64,000 nucleotides of DNA from Amoebidium appalachense (GCA_963693365.1 CAVNZM010000011.1:2046001-2110000), one strand, 5' to 3'; positions 1 to 13,354 are shown, counted from the stretch's first letter. Numbers and translations are program-made. Notes: generated from the letters alone by a model not told the origin.

Positions 1-324
1 ATTCGCAAAGGCAATTTTTACGTGCACCTTTGGTCTTCAGGTGTGAATCTTACAGCCACATACAATAGTACACACACACAATTCGTCTGTATTCTGCTTA
101 CCAACACACACAGCTACTCGTGCGACATTGTTTTTCAACCCGTTTTTTTGTGTAGATTTAAGAGGCTCTGTAGCAACCCTTGCGAATTTATTCATCCGTG
201 CACAAAGCACGAAACCTATTCATTCACATAGCTACGTGATAGACATCGTTCTTTGGCCCCACAGTTGTAATCGAGGGGGAAAACACATAGATACGATATT
301 GGAAGCACACCACAAGCAGGAAGA
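1..324. other. 5' flank of the zinc-cluster-like gene
   Basis: No gene is supported here. The stretch has short CA-rich segments but no long homopolymer. It presumably holds the promoter and 5' UTR of the gene starting at 325. I see no convincing TATA box or other defined motif. Confidence 0.4.
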
Positions 325-1926
325 ATGGCACGCCCTCGTATGAACAAATGTGCAGAGTGTAGAAAGCGTAAGAAGAGGTGTGACGGGCAACAGCCTGGTT
401 GCACCCGTGACCAGGACGGACTGCAAAATGCAGACACAAATTCGGCCACAAGCACACCGGGTAACACACCCCCTGCACTCATGAACGCACTAAGCCCCAA
501 CTCACATCCACTCAACACCGAGAGCGCACTGCAGTCTCACTTCTCGTCCATTTCACCACACCAAATTTTCTCAACGGAAGATAGTTTGAACGGCAGCCCA
601 TCAAGCAGCCAAATGGCCCCTTTGGGTGATACTATTCTCAACTCGAGCACCGACATCAAGCCCACTGGCGTGATTTCCGCAGATTCACCTTCCGCCCAGC
701 CCCTTAAGCCAACCACCACACCTTTTTCACTTGCAAGTGGCACGGCACCCGCAGCCTCAGTCGGCAGCAAATCCCCCCTTAACCCGTCGGCATCGTCACC
801 AGAGCCCAAACCCCATAGCACTAAACTCGTGCACAACACGTTTAAGGACATCCTCAGCAAGGTCAAGCGCAGCCGCACCTTTAGCGGCTCGATCACAATT
901 CCTCGTCACCCCGGTCACCCTGGCCATCCCAATGTCTCAATTCCCCCCTTTAACCCTGCCAACTATTCTCGCGGTTTGGCCCAACGGAGTCTGTGCGACC
1001 TGCGCACCCTGCAACAGCATCACATGAGTGGGCCGTCAAATCCGGCCCTTGCAAACGTCATGCACATGCACTCACTAAATCGGGTGCGGTCTGACTCCCA
1101 CACCCTCAACCGGCACGCCACCATGTCCGGGCCCACGTTTGACTCCCTTCACTACCACGGTACCGTTCCAGCGGCAGGCATCGACACATACCACGACGAC
1201 TTCATGATGCACTCTGGGCCGTACGGCATGCACCACTCCATGGCCTCAATGGGGCCATCCCACCACGTGCACCCCTACCACCACATGCCGTCCTCCCACG
1301 TGCATGCTCCGTGCAGCTGCCAACACCACTATGCGCCCCCGGCCACCCACCACTCACACATGCAGCCCCTCGGCCACCCTCACCCCCACCACCTGTCCAT
1401 GGATTCCCTCCACTCGATGGGTGGTGACCCCTTCGTTATGCAGCCTTTGGCACACTCCCTCGGGCTAGGGGGGTCCATGGGGCGTGGGCTGAACATGGAG
1501 CCGGTGGACACATTCCTCTCACAGGCCGAGATGTCGTGTGGGTTCGGCATGATGCCGGCCATCTCCGAGCCCAGTCTGGCCAGCATGGAGATCGAGTCGT
1601 TTAACCCCCTGTCTGCCCCCGCAATGAAGATGGAGAGTCTGTGTGCTAGTGTGGATGCCCTGGGTGAGGGTGGGGTTGACCTTCTCTCGGGCCTGCCCTA
1701 CGAGGGCAACCTGCCTAGTGGGAAATCCCTCAGCTGGCCGGAGATCGATCCATCCAATGAAAACTGGGCCACAATGCTCCTGGACGAGGCGGTGGAGCAA
1801 TCCGCTGCTGGAGATTGGACGGGTTTGACCAATCATCTTGGGTCTGCTTCGGCAACAGATATGAGAGCGGAGAATGCGCCGGTTCTTACCCCCCTGCCAA
1901 ACCTGCTGGAATCGGGTGAGGCCTAG
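325..1926 (+). CDS. Zinc-cluster-like putative transcription factor, intronless
   Basis: A single 533-residue open frame from ATG (325) to TAG. The N-terminus has the first half of a fungal-type Zn(2)Cys(6) cluster: C9-X2-C12-X6-C19-X6-C26 inside a basic stretch (CAECRKRKKRCDGQQPGC). The fifth and sixth cysteines expected for that family are absent. The rest is low-complexity: Ser/Thr/Pro-rich at about 30-170, a basic patch (KVKRSRTFSGS) near 185, a His/Met-rich segment at about 250-370, and an acidic C-terminus with short hydrophobic clusters that could be an activation region. This suggests a nuclear DNA-binding regulator, but the incomplete cluster weakens the claim. It is the only complete gene here without introns. 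A basic region unrelated to Zn(2)Cys(6) is an alternative reading. The coding frame is secure; the function is an inference. Confidence 0.75.
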   Translation: MARPRMNKCAECRKRKKRCDGQQPGCTRDQDGLQNADTNSATSTPGNTPPALMNALSPNSHPLNTESALQSHFSSISPHQIFSTEDSLNGSPSSSQMAPLGDTILNSSTDIKPTGVISADSPSAQPLKPTTTPFSLASGTAPAASVGSKSPLNPSASSPEPKPHSTKLVHNTFKDILSKVKRSRTFSGSITIPRHPGHPGHPNVSIPPFNPANYSRGLAQRSLCDLRTLQQHHMSGPSNPALANVMHMHSLNRVRSDSHTLNRHATMSGPTFDSLHYHGTVPAAGIDTYHDDFMMHSGPYGMHHSMASMGPSHHVHPYHHMPSSHVHAPCSCQHHYAPPATHHSHMQPLGHPHPHHLSMDSLHSMGGDPFVMQPLAHSLGLGGSMGRGLNMEPVDTFLSQAEMSCGFGMMPAISEPSLASMEIESFNPLSAPAMKMESLCASVDALGEGGVDLLSGLPYEGNLPSGKSLSWPEIDPSNENWATMLLDEAVEQSAAGDWTGLTNHLGSASATDMRAENAPVLTPLPNLLESGEA

Positions 1927-2168
1927 ACGTGTTTACCACTGTCTGTATAGGGCATGTGCTTTTAGTAACGGATGACACGAGCATATTCACATATTTTCGC
2001 TCGCCTTTGTTTTCTTCCCATTTACTTTAGCTTATATGCACGGCTGGGCCGGAGCTGATGAAACAAAAAAGTGATTTGTCACATAAAGTTTATATATCCG
2101 ATTCCAGTTTTTGGAATCTATACGGCGTGAGATTTTTTAAAGAGCCGAACACCGACTTGCATGTTTTT

Positions 2169-2275
2169 CCAACTGTCATTGTACAGATATATCGTTCAAA
2201 TTTTGTCACTTAGGGCCTTGGCCAACTGTCATTGTACAGATATATCATTCAATTTTTGTCACTTAGGGCCTTGGC
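2169..2275. repeat. 53 bp tandem duplication
   Basis: Two adjacent copies starting at 2169 and 2222 with a handful of differences. Each begins CCAACTGTCATTGTACAG and ends CACTTAGGGCCTTGG. It lies about 240 bp downstream of the stop codon at 1926, probably in or just past the 3' UTR. Confidence 0.9.
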
Positions 2276-2548
2276 CACATAGAAATATGAACTCGGGCAC
2301 ATTTTGTGCCCTTGGGAATGCAAATATATAGGCGGCTCTGTGAGTCATCGCCAACCACAGAAAATAAACCTAAAAGGGATTAGAACCACGAAAAAAACGA
2401 AAACAGCTGTCCCCGTGGGCCAAGGAGGGATTTGACAAAAATGAAAAGGAAAGAAGACCATGCAAAAATTACAAAAGCTAGCACCATATGTAGTCGAGGG
2501 CAAATCCCGCAGCAAAAAGCTCAAAAAATCAAAACTAGTTTGATTTGC

Positions 2549-2810
2549 TATGCACAGATGCTCCCATACCCACGTCATTTTGTCATTAGTGTTTTGTGGG
2601 GTGTGCGTGTACACACAAAAAATTGCAGGATCTTGGTATGAATTGCCGAGCCAGTGTACATGTGTACAATGCCGAGCCAGTGTACATGTGTGTACACATG
2701 TACACTGGCTCGGCAATTCATACCAAGATCCTGCAATTTTTTGTGTGTACACGCACACCCCACAAAGCACTAATGACAAAATGACGTGGGTATGGGAGCA
2801 TCTGTGCATA
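2549..2810. repeat. Long near-perfect inverted repeat (hairpin)
   Basis: The sequence from 2549 rightward is the reverse complement of the sequence from 2810 leftward. The arms run about 115-120 bp with one clear mismatch (GTGTTTTGTGG against GTGCTTTGTGG). Between them is a short segment that repeats part of the arm directly (GCCGAGCCAGTGTACATG occurs twice on the left). The arms start TATGCACAGATGC. It could be a foldback or MITE-like element, or a locus making hairpin RNA. I see no clear target-site duplication. Confidence 0.92.
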
Positions 2811-3774
2811 TCCAAAATATGGATTTCAGAAGGTGATATCCCCCCCCCCCCCCCCCCCCCCCCCCCTTTCCCCCCCGAGCTCTCCCTCAGCAAAATGCCA
2901 TTCGGACTGACGGATCACAAGCTGAGTTTGAACATAACGACGTTACGGCCCACAATGAGTACCTTTTCTGTGGTAAAACTTCCCAAGTTTTTAACATCTA
3001 CTGTTTGGTACTGATCCTTCGTTTCGCCCTCACCACCGACTGCGACATTCTATATGCGCGGAAGTGCCATTTATGGCTATTATGGAAAGATCTCTATTGG
3101 TGGTCCGTGACCCAGTCGGTACCCAGTCCTGCTTGGGCCCGGTAGCACAAACTAAACTGCAACAATAAAGCGAGTACTTCCCGCCAACAGGGATATCCAG
3201 CCAATAACAACACATATTGCAAAAATAAAAGCAATCAAGCAGTGACACAAGATAAATGCTATATAAAAAAAAAAAATCATGGCCGGAAGCCGCAATATCG
3301 TATAATCCCCTATATATGGTGTTATTCCTTCGTACCTTAAATGCGTCAACGTGTCCATATTCATCGTTTTGTTATAACCTTGCAGGGATATTGGTGCTGC
3401 CTGCCTTTACTTGCCAGGAATGCACTGTGGCCAGGCAAGGTAACAAGAGTATTCTTTACAGGTAGCCACCTACCAAATAAGGCGCGTGAAGAATCGGCTA
3501 ATTTTGATTGGGGAACATCTACCATTACGGACCCCCCCCCCCCCCCTCCCCCCACCCACACATACATCACAGACACCAGTTCCCCCCGCCCCCCCTCCCC
3601 CTGCCCTCCCACCCTTCCACCCTTCCAGCCCTGGCAGGGCCAATCCAACTAACCACCACTGTCTTCTTCCTCTTCCCTCCCCTCCTCCCTCCCTCCCCCC
3701 CCCCCCCCCCTTCCCCCCCTTCCTCCTCCCCTCCCCTCCCCCCCCCCCCCCCCTTCCCCCCTTCCTCCTCCCCC

Positions 3775-3837
<63 letters not shown>

Positions 3838-4484
3838 ACACGTACATCGTTTAACAGAGAATTCACAGGCCACTGGCCAGCTGCAGGTGTACTATTGACA
3901 TCATCGATGATCATGTGCGATATGCATGCAAGATACGTAGTCACAGTGAGGCTCTAAGCATTAAGGATGATTTGATGTAAATTAAACTGTGGGGCTTCCG
4001 GTTCCGGAAATTACTAACTAAACCGTTGCCAAGAATGAGAGATTGTACGTTTGCAAACTTCAAATAATGTTGATGGCCGGAGACCCCCAGGGGGAGGGAG
4101 GGGGGGACAGACAGGGGGGGGGAAGAGGGGGGGGGGGGGGGGGGGGGGGGGAGGGATCTGAGGGGGCAGAGGGCGTTCTAGTACAATTCTGAATACCCTG
4201 GGGTTTCCGATAGCCTATCTGTCCCTTGGGGTACCTTGAGAGAGGTGACACCCGGCGGGGCTGCCATCACTACGCCGTTGTGGTCCATGGAGGACATATG
4301 CATGCATGTATGTGTTGTCAATGGGTGGGGTTGGCAGCGCATACAGTACCTTCGAGATCTGCAGCCAGACTCTGATCGATGATTCCAGTTGCCATAGTGG
4401 GAGGGGCATATGCATGCAGCCGGGGGACAGGAGGGAAGGTCCTGGAGAGGGCTTGATTAACTGCAACATGGGGAGAGCTCGGGC

Positions 4485-4515
<31 letters not shown>

Positions 4516-4549
4516 GCAACGAAGGGAGGGAGCAGAAGAGGGCGCGGAT

Positions 4550-4587
<38 letters not shown>

Positions 4588-4681
4588 CGAGGGAGGGAGA
4601 TTCTGAAGGGAAAAGCCCGGCCAGGAGTGTGTGAGTGATATGCAACACTATGTCCCATTCAATGATAAGGCTTCGAATTCT

Positions 4682-4743
4682 GGTTGTGATCGAATATCAG
4701 GCACTGCCAAGAAAGACTAACTTACTGATATTCGATCACAACC
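4682..4743. repeat. 19 bp perfect inverted repeat with 24 nt loop
   Basis: GGTTGTGATCGAATATCAG at 4682-4700 is repeated as its reverse complement at 4725-4743. It sits between a poly-G block and a poly-C block in the intergenic spacer. No function is evident. Confidence 0.9.
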
Positions 4744-4797
4744 GACCACCCCCCCCCCCCATCGGCGCCCTCCTTCTGCTCCCTCCCTACGTTGCAG

Positions 4798-4846
<49 letters not shown>

Positions 4847-5003
4847 TCCTCCTTGTCAATGACAAGCATCTAATTACATAAATACTAGGACAAGTTGCTG
4901 AATACTTAGTCACTGAGTCAGTATCGCCATACAGGGGATATCTTTTATTGTACGGGAGGAGGGAGGACGAAAAGACAGATTGTGTTGCAGCAACACAGCT
5001 AAG

Positions 5004-5083
5004 CGTTGGTTGCATGCAGCACATACAAGACCTTCCAATACCACGTTGGTTGCATGCAGCACATACAAGACCTTCCAATACCA
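5004..5083. repeat. 40 bp tandem duplication
   Basis: Two adjacent copies with period 40, each beginning CGTTGGTTGCATGCAGCAC and ending CCTTCCAATACCA. They are essentially identical, so the duplication is recent. Confidence 0.9.
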
Positions 5084-5857
5084 GGGTACATTGTCATTCA
5101 TTACAAATTTTATGAAACCCATCGAAAATGTCTAAAATACACATAACAAACATCCGTAGTAATTCATACAGGGAAGGGTGGCCCGGCTCACCCAATAAAC
5201 CATCATACAAAACAAATATTCACACACCCGTAAAGTTCAACATGCCGGCCAAGGGCTGCTGCAAGTTACGGAACGCCACGCCTTGTACTACTTTGTGAAG
5301 CGTCATCGATAACTTGTAAGAAATGTATGCGGCTCGAGACAGTCAGGAAAAGAAAAAAAAGGGATCAGATATCCCAAATTTCGTTTCAACCTAACTGAAC
5401 ATTTTGTGCAATATCACCAACATATCAATCAACATTCGAAAATCGGTGGAAGAGGTGCCTGTCAACGCTATACACAAAGTTCTATTGGGATTGCATACTC
5501 AATATATTGAGGTTGTTCATGCATCAAACGTGAGATAACACACTTGTTAATGGCATTATTCACTCTACGGGGTAACTGCATGACCCGATGTGTTATGGCC
5601 ACACGGGTGTGTCAGGGATGTGTGTTCAAGCGCGTGCGCCTGTGTTTGTGTGTGCATGTGTGTGCATGTGTGCGCTCACGCCCATGTGGTTGTTCTTGTC
5701 AGAGTGCACGTGTATTTGACTGATTCCATGATCGAATATATCATGCCTACGTGCACACATTGCATGCACACGCCCATGAATCGCCTGGGCTTGGGCACAC
5801 ATACAGCGGCACACACATGCACATACCAAGAGCCTAAAATTGGCCCACCAGCCCGGT

Positions 5858-6419
5858 TTACATAGTCCCACCCACTCTTCGCCTCAAACCCCCCATTCCA
5901 TCCGAGGCCCCTGCCTGACCAATCCAATCTTCCGGTTGGCCTGTCACACCATGGCCGGGGCCAATTAATTCGTCCCGATCGTCTGCTGCACGATCTTCCG
6001 GCCGACTTCCGAAGTCTTGAGAATCGTTCCAGAGCGCAGCAAAATCCCTGTCCAGAGTAGAAGATAAAGGTCCTTCGTCATCTGCGGTAGTGCCAAATAT
6101 GGCAGCTGCATCCACACTAGTGGGGGTCGGGTTTGTGTCGCTGTCCGGGATGAACCCTGCATGCTCATCGGATAGCCCGGTGCTCATCAAATTCGATTGG
6201 CTACCGGCAGCAGGAAAATCGTGATTCTCATTGGTTGATACCGGTGATGATGGTGCTGGTGGTGTACCAGATGCTTCCAATCCGTGCGTTTGATTGGGTG
6301 TTATGTTGTTTGTATTTGGTGCTGGGGCTGCATTTGATTGGTTTTCCAAATTCACACGGGCCACAAAGACGAGCCGAGGCGAGGGTGCGCCAATCGGGTT
6401 CACCGGGGCCGTCCGTGTG

Positions 6420-6455
<36 letters not shown>

Positions 6456-6939
6456 TGTGAGTGTGACTGTGAGTGTGTGTGTGTGTGTGCTCGTGCATGA
6501 ATATGTGTGTGCTTGTGCGATTAGGTGCCCAGCTTTATCAGCGTGTAAAAAATCGTGCCATGAAGACATAAACACACTCGAAAACAGGAACAAGTGCACC
6601 AGCAAGCGCACAAACACCACACACGACAACAAACACCGTGCACACACAAACACAAACACCACACACCACGCAACCACTCACCTCACCACCCACCCACTCG
6701 TATCTACACACCCGTTCGCCAAGGAGGAGACGAAGCTGCAACCTCAGCCACCAATGCCTGTAGTAAAGAAACATAGACTCACCTTGTGTGTCAGTGGGAG
6801 GGGTTGGCCGGGGCCTCCAAAATGAGGGGAGAGGCAATAGTTGATCGAGTAGGGTGCCCATGCGGGGTATCCAGACGTAGGGCAGGTAGATGTGGATGGC
6901 TACTGGCTGCACGTGCACAACCTCACCAACACGTGGCTC

Positions 6940-6997
<58 letters not shown>

Positions 6998-7193
6998 TGT
7001 GTGTGTGTGTGTGCACGATCACGTGTCTATAAATCAATGTGTGCAGTTGTTCGTGTGTTTGTGTATTGTGCGTGTGAAGGAGAGGGTAGGCACGAGAGAG
7101 TGTGGATGTGGGGTGAACGAGAGAGCATGTATTGGTGCGCTGGGGCAGTGTGTACGTGTATGCATATGTGTGTGTATGTTCAAGTATGTAAGG

Positions 7194-7250
<57 letters not shown>

Positions 7251-8133
7251 CGCGCACGTGTGTGTGAGTGTTGTGTGTGAGCAAACGTTTGGTATGAAAC
7301 AACTAGCCCCCAGTTAATCCGTGTTTCAAACTGCCCCAACAAGCTCCAACCTGCAGAGTCAGATCACACGACATCTTTGAAACAATAACATATATCGGAA
7401 AAAGGAGGGGCATAACCATGCAAAAAAGTGCCGGCAAATAACTTGATCAATAATGGAGCATGTGAAAACCATTTTCCTAGTGGCAGCAAGACAACACTAC
7501 AGCACTATCACGGTGGCTGGGGGGGGGGGGGGGGGGGGGGGGAGGGGGGGGGAAGGAAGGGGAGGGGGAGAGGGGGGGGGGGAGGGGGGGAAGAATGGGG
7601 GGGGGGGGGGGGTGGGGGGGTGGGGGGGTGGGGGGGGGGGGTGGGGGGTGGGGGGTGGGGGGGGGGGGGGGGGGGGGGGGGGGGTCAGGAGGGTCATATA
7701 CCCCAGAATCAGCAGGTGAATGATGTGGCCGAACAGCAGATAGGTCAGAACAATCATCGACACAACCATGAAGATGGTCGACACAAACGTCTGCAGGATA
7801 TGCCGGTTAGATATACCTTATGACGTTAGATATGCCAGTTATATGCCAGATATATGCCAGACTTGCACTTGAGCCCAAGTTAATTTATATATGTCAGATT
7901 TTCACTTGGGCCTGCCTTGGCATTAGGCAGACCACATTCACGATAACACACTTGACGTTAGATTTGCTACATTTGCACCTAATCGCCAATTCCAGACCTT
8001 TTGCAGAGTTTTAACGCCGTACACGTTCACCAGAATAAAGGATCACACAACGTGGGATAAGTGGGAAGAGGGCGAGGGGGGGAAAGGGAGGGGCAGCGGG
8101 CAAGAGAAAGAGAGAGGGAGAACGGGGGGTGAA

Positions 8134-8172
<39 letters not shown>

Positions 8173-8427
8173 AGCCACACACACACACACACACACACAT
8201 CAGGAACCTTAGAACCTCCAGCCAGACACAAAAAGGAAGAAAAGACACGAAGGGGATATTAGTAGATAGACACAGAAAAGCAGAGAGAAGAAAGACCTTA
8301 AGGGGAAGGAAAAAAAGATTGCATTATCTTTGTTTTCGTCCCCTTCAGCTTCTTCCCATTTTTCTTGATTCCTTTCTTTGTTTTTTTTCCTTCCCCATCC
8401 CCATTTTTCTGCCTTTTTTTTGGTGTA

Positions 8428-8500
<73 letters not shown>

Positions 8501-10159
8501 TTGTGTTCGTGCGCGCGTGGTGTATTCGTGCACAGGCGTTGCGTGTGTGGGTGCGGGCGCATGTGCATTGTGTGCATGTGTCTGTGTGTGTTGTTTGAAG
8601 GGAAGGGGAAGGCGTGTTTTTGATACACGTACTGCTCTGCCCATGATCAACAGGGTTTTAGGTGGTGGCAGTGCTCCATTTGAGCAATGTGTTGGGTGAA
8701 TCCACAGATAGGGGCCCTCGGGAGAAGCCACCCTGACACCAACCGGATTGTTGATCCATGGGAGATCGGATCTCGGATCGGTGTATGCTGATTGGTACTT
8801 GTCGACCAATGAGAAGAGGACTGACACGTCACACCACCCAAATAAGGCAACCATGCGGACTGTCCCTTTAGGACCCTGCAGAAAAGCATGAATGTGAGGA
8901 TGTGTCCAATGTTCGGCATATGACTACTCTGGGCATTTGTGTGTGTGTACGAACGTATGTACGTGTTTGTGCAGGTGTACATGACTGCCTCTACCACCAG
9001 TCCACCCTCCCGTGCTTTGCCAAACAATGTCTCGCATACAAACCCCCTCCCACTCCCACCCCCGCCCCCCCCCAGCACACGCGGATAATTTTTTATTTGG
9101 GGGGAGGGGGGGGGGGGGGGGGGGGGGAGGGAGGGGGAGTGGAAAAACAACAAGAAACCAAGGAAAAAGAAGGAAAAAGGAAAAAGGAATTACATACAGA
9201 GAATAAAGGAAAAAAGAAGAAAAAGAGAAAAGGAGCAGAAAACACTCCGGATAACGAACTTAAGAGGTGAAGAAGATGGAAGTGTGCACTGGCCACCATG
9301 TGTGTGTGTGTACTCCACAGCAGCACAATATGGGGGGGGGGAAGGGAGGAGGGGGGAGGGGGGGGAGGGCAGGGGAACGTAGGCACACACGTGCACACTA
9401 AACGGACACGTGCACACTATCCCCACAGCCATGGTCCAGACTAGGCTTATCCCGCCCACACTATCCCCACAGCCAAGGTCCAGAATAGGCTTATCCCGCC
9501 CACACTATCCCCACAGCCAAGGTCCAGAATAGGCTTATCCCGCCCACACTATCCCCACAGCCAAGGTCCAGAATAGGCTTATCCCGCCCACACTATCCCC
9601 ACAGCCAAGGTCCAGAATAGGCTTATCCCGCCCACACTATCCCCACAGGCAAGGTCCAGAATAGGCTTATCCCGGCCACACATCCCCCATGCACCCACCT
9701 GCCCCCTCAACTGCACCAGGCTCACTGACGGGTGTATCTCCTCCCAGCCCTGTTTGGCTGCATGCGCAATCCTAACCCTCTCGTTGCGATAGTATTCAGA
9801 CCTTGTGGAATTCTCTGGAAGCCCGCTCACGTGGCTGTATTGCATGGGTTCGACTTGTGGGCCGGACTTGAACCAGCCGTGTTCCCAGGCCGATTTTTCA
9901 CTCTGCAAAAAAGAAAGAGAAGAGAAGATAAGAAAGAGAGCTGGGAAGAAGGGGAAAAAAGGCTAAAGTGGGAAATAGCGCCAGGGTATAGGGGAAAATG
10001 CTGCACACACAACATGCGCGCGCACACACACACGCACACACACACACACACACACAACACACACACACACGCACACACACAATCACACACACACACACAC
10101 ACACACTCACTCATGGACACGCACGGGCAACACACACAAACACACACATACACACAACA

Positions 10160-10217
<58 letters not shown>

Positions 10218-10311
10218 CAGCCACACACACATGCACACAAACGCGCATGCGCCTAGACGTGCACATACACTCATGCACACACCACGCACGTGCGCACACA
10301 CACACGCACAT

Positions 10312-10395
<84 letters not shown>

Positions 10396-10728
10396 GTGGT
10401 GGTGGTGGTGGTGGTGGTGGTTGCAACTAGCCACGCACACAGGGAAAGAGAGGAAGAGACACAGGTGGGTAGATCAAGAAAAAAGAGTACGACTAGGGAG
10501 CCTACCCAGTGATCTGTCTGGGTATCAAACTTCCACCCGTCGGCCCAGCCCACCTCAGGCACATCCCATGCCATCCACCCCTCCACCGTCAGATCAGGGT
10601 ATGTGCTGAGTATGTGGCTGCGCAGATTGGGCTGCTCGGTGAGGGAGTGCTCGAGAGACGCCGCAATGGATGGGTAGGTGCTTGGCCGTGCAGTCTGTGT
10701 GTGTGTGTGTGTATCATAATATGTGTGA

Positions 10729-10805
<77 letters not shown>

Positions 10806-10921
10806 TGATTGAATGAATAAGTGAGTGTTAATTGAATAGTGAGTGAGTGAAATGAGCGAGTGAATGAATGAGTGTGTGAGTGAGAGAGAGAGAGAGAGAG
10901 GGGGGGGGGGGGGGGGGGGGG

Positions 10922-10973
<52 letters not shown>

Positions 10974-11466
10974 AGAGGGAGAGAGAGAGGGAGAGTGCGT
11001 GCGTGTGCGGGCGCGCGCACCCGGGTGCGTGTGTATGTGTGTGTGCGCGCACACAGGCACACATGCGGCTGCTTGCCGATAGATGCTTGCGTTTAGTGCC
11101 TAGATCTAAGCCGAGTGTACGTGTGGGTAGATGCATGGGGAATGAAACAGGCGACAGTGTAAACAAGCATATGTGTGTGTGCGTGTTTTGTGCCTGTGGG
11201 TATGCAGCTCTTAGACGACAGACGTTAAGGTACGCGTGACTATTATTAGGTGAGTGTCAAATTCCCGAATGTTCCTTCTCGATATGTCTGTACGTTTACT
11301 CGAGCCTTTATCGTATGCCAAACACAACCAAATGAAGAAACCCTAAGACTGATGAACTTGTCCCATACGAGGGAAACCTCATCCAAACTCCTACAAATCT
11401 ATTAGTAGAATTCAGTAGGGAAAAATAGCTGCTCTGGTAGAGCCTGCAGAAGGACGGAAGGGACCC

Positions 11467-11505
<39 letters not shown>

Positions 11506-11619
11506 TGTACCTTTGATGTGACGGTGAATGAGAGTTGGACTTGATCACCGTAGAAGACGGACTCGACATAGGGAGAGTCAAAGAGGGGTATCCGGCCTTG
11601 GTTGGTTGCTGGTGTGTGT

Positions 11620-11664
<45 letters not shown>

Positions 11665-11748
11665 TGTGTGCGTTGAGTGAGTGAGTGAGTGAGTGAGTAA
11701 GTGATTGAGTGAGTGAGTGAGTGAGTGAGTGAATGAGTGGGTGTGAGT

Positions 11749-11783
<35 letters not shown>

Positions 11784-11941
11784 TGTGAGTTTGAGTGTGT
11801 GTGTGTGTGCGTGTGTGTGTGCGTACGTGTGTGTGTGTGTGTGTATGACCGTGTGTGTGATATCTTTGTTTAGGGGTGTATTCATAAACGTGTGGGTAGG
11901 AAAAACACATGGTGGCCTGATCGAAACAAGCACAAGCGTAA

Positions 11942-11975
<34 letters not shown>

Positions 11976-12535
11976 GAGCTGAAGCTGGTCTTATTCTCAC
12001 ACCTTCCCTTCCACCACAACACCCACCCTCACCAACGATAAATGCCAGCACACATGCAGACCCGGCCACACAATCTCATCCCGACCCCAACTCAACCTTG
12101 CCCAGACATTCACACAGTCACACCACACAGCCCCCCCCTCCCCCCCCTTCCCCCCCTCCCTCCCCGACCCACCCACCCACCCACCCACCCACCGAGACAA
12201 GCCACTTACCCACATTCACTCCAATTCTGTATCGCAGAAAAAACAGTGTCTGCCTCATGACGAAGCTCTGCATTCCAAGAGCTTGGTCCCCGCCATACAA
12301 ACTACCATATAAGGATATTGCCGTATCCTTAACCAATGGGAATAGGGGAACAAGGGTCTGGCTCTCGTCTTCAGCGCTTGCAGCTGATTGGAGCATGGCG
12401 TGGAATGTGGACCCGGCATTGGGCGTGTGGTCGACATAGTGGAAGAAGGATGACGGCAGAACAATCGGGAACATGGTGATGTTTTGCGACCTGGGTCGTT
12501 TGTGTAAGTTTTGATGGGAAGAGAGATAGGAAAAT

Positions 12536-12570
<35 letters not shown>

Positions 12571-12940
12571 GGTGTGTGTGTGTGTGTGTGTATGTTTGGA
12601 GGGGGGGGGGGGGGGGGGGGGGGGGTAGGGGGGTGGGGAAGGTTTTGATTGATGGTGTTGTGGTGGTAAAAGTGGTTGCTGAGAGATAAAAAAAAAAAGG
12701 GGGGGGGGGGGGGGGGGGGGGAGGAACAAGCATAACCGTATAGGTCTCACGGTTGGTGCTTAGAGGCCAAGAAGAGGTGTACACAGTGCTATGTGCCCCC
12801 CTCCCCTCTCTCTCCCCCCCCCCCCCTCCCCCCCCCCCAGTGCCATGTAGTCCCCCCCCCCCCACCTCCCCCCCAAACTGCCATGTCCCCCCCCCCCCCC
12901 CCCCCCCGCCCCTCTCCCCCCCCCATCCCAAAGTGCCATA

Positions 12941-12976
<36 letters not shown>

Positions 12977-13286
12977 CCCCCTCCTCCCCCCCCTCCCGAT
13001 CTTCCCTTTCTTGAGGGCCGTTCTGCAAACCCAGTCTTTCATTCAAAACACTCACTTTTGCCGTGCCTCCTCACCACCATCCATACTTTCCCCAAACCTA
13101 CACATTTCCACTTCTTCCCGCCCTAGTTGGGTGCATTGCAGGGTTTGGGCGGACAACAGAAAAGAACACGTTGTAGGTCACAGAGCAAAACACTTTGAGG
13201 ACCGGCTGATGAAAGTGTGCATGTGTGTGTGAAAATGGGGGAGGGAAGAAAGGCATGTGTGTGAAGGGTATGGAAGGGGAAGGAGG

Positions 13287-13354
<68 letters not shown>

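Larger units (their letters stand above)
1927..5857. other. Intergenic spacer, repeat-rich
   Basis: A 3.9 kb spacer between convergent genes. No supported coding exon. It holds the 3' flank of the first gene, a 53 bp tandem duplication, a roughly 260 bp inverted repeat, C/CT-rich tracts (about 2840-2866 and 3533-3823), poly-G tracts (about 4130-4150, 4483-4513, 4549-4587), poly-C tracts (4750-4760, 4799-4843), a short hairpin and a 40 bp tandem duplication. Open frames over the C/G tracts encode only Pro or Gly runs. Confidence 0.7.

Noticed and set aside
2550-3014. Paired frames on both strands at 2345-3014 with the same peptide
   Set aside because: Caused by the inverted repeat: each strand encodes the same sequence. 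No start context or homology.
10107-11060. Long open frames of Thr-His, Val-Cys, Pro, Gly, Arg-Glu or Leu-Ser repeats across the window
   Set aside because: They are translations of (AC)n, (GT)n, poly-C, poly-G and (GA)n tracts, open in several frames and on both strands, with no protein features.
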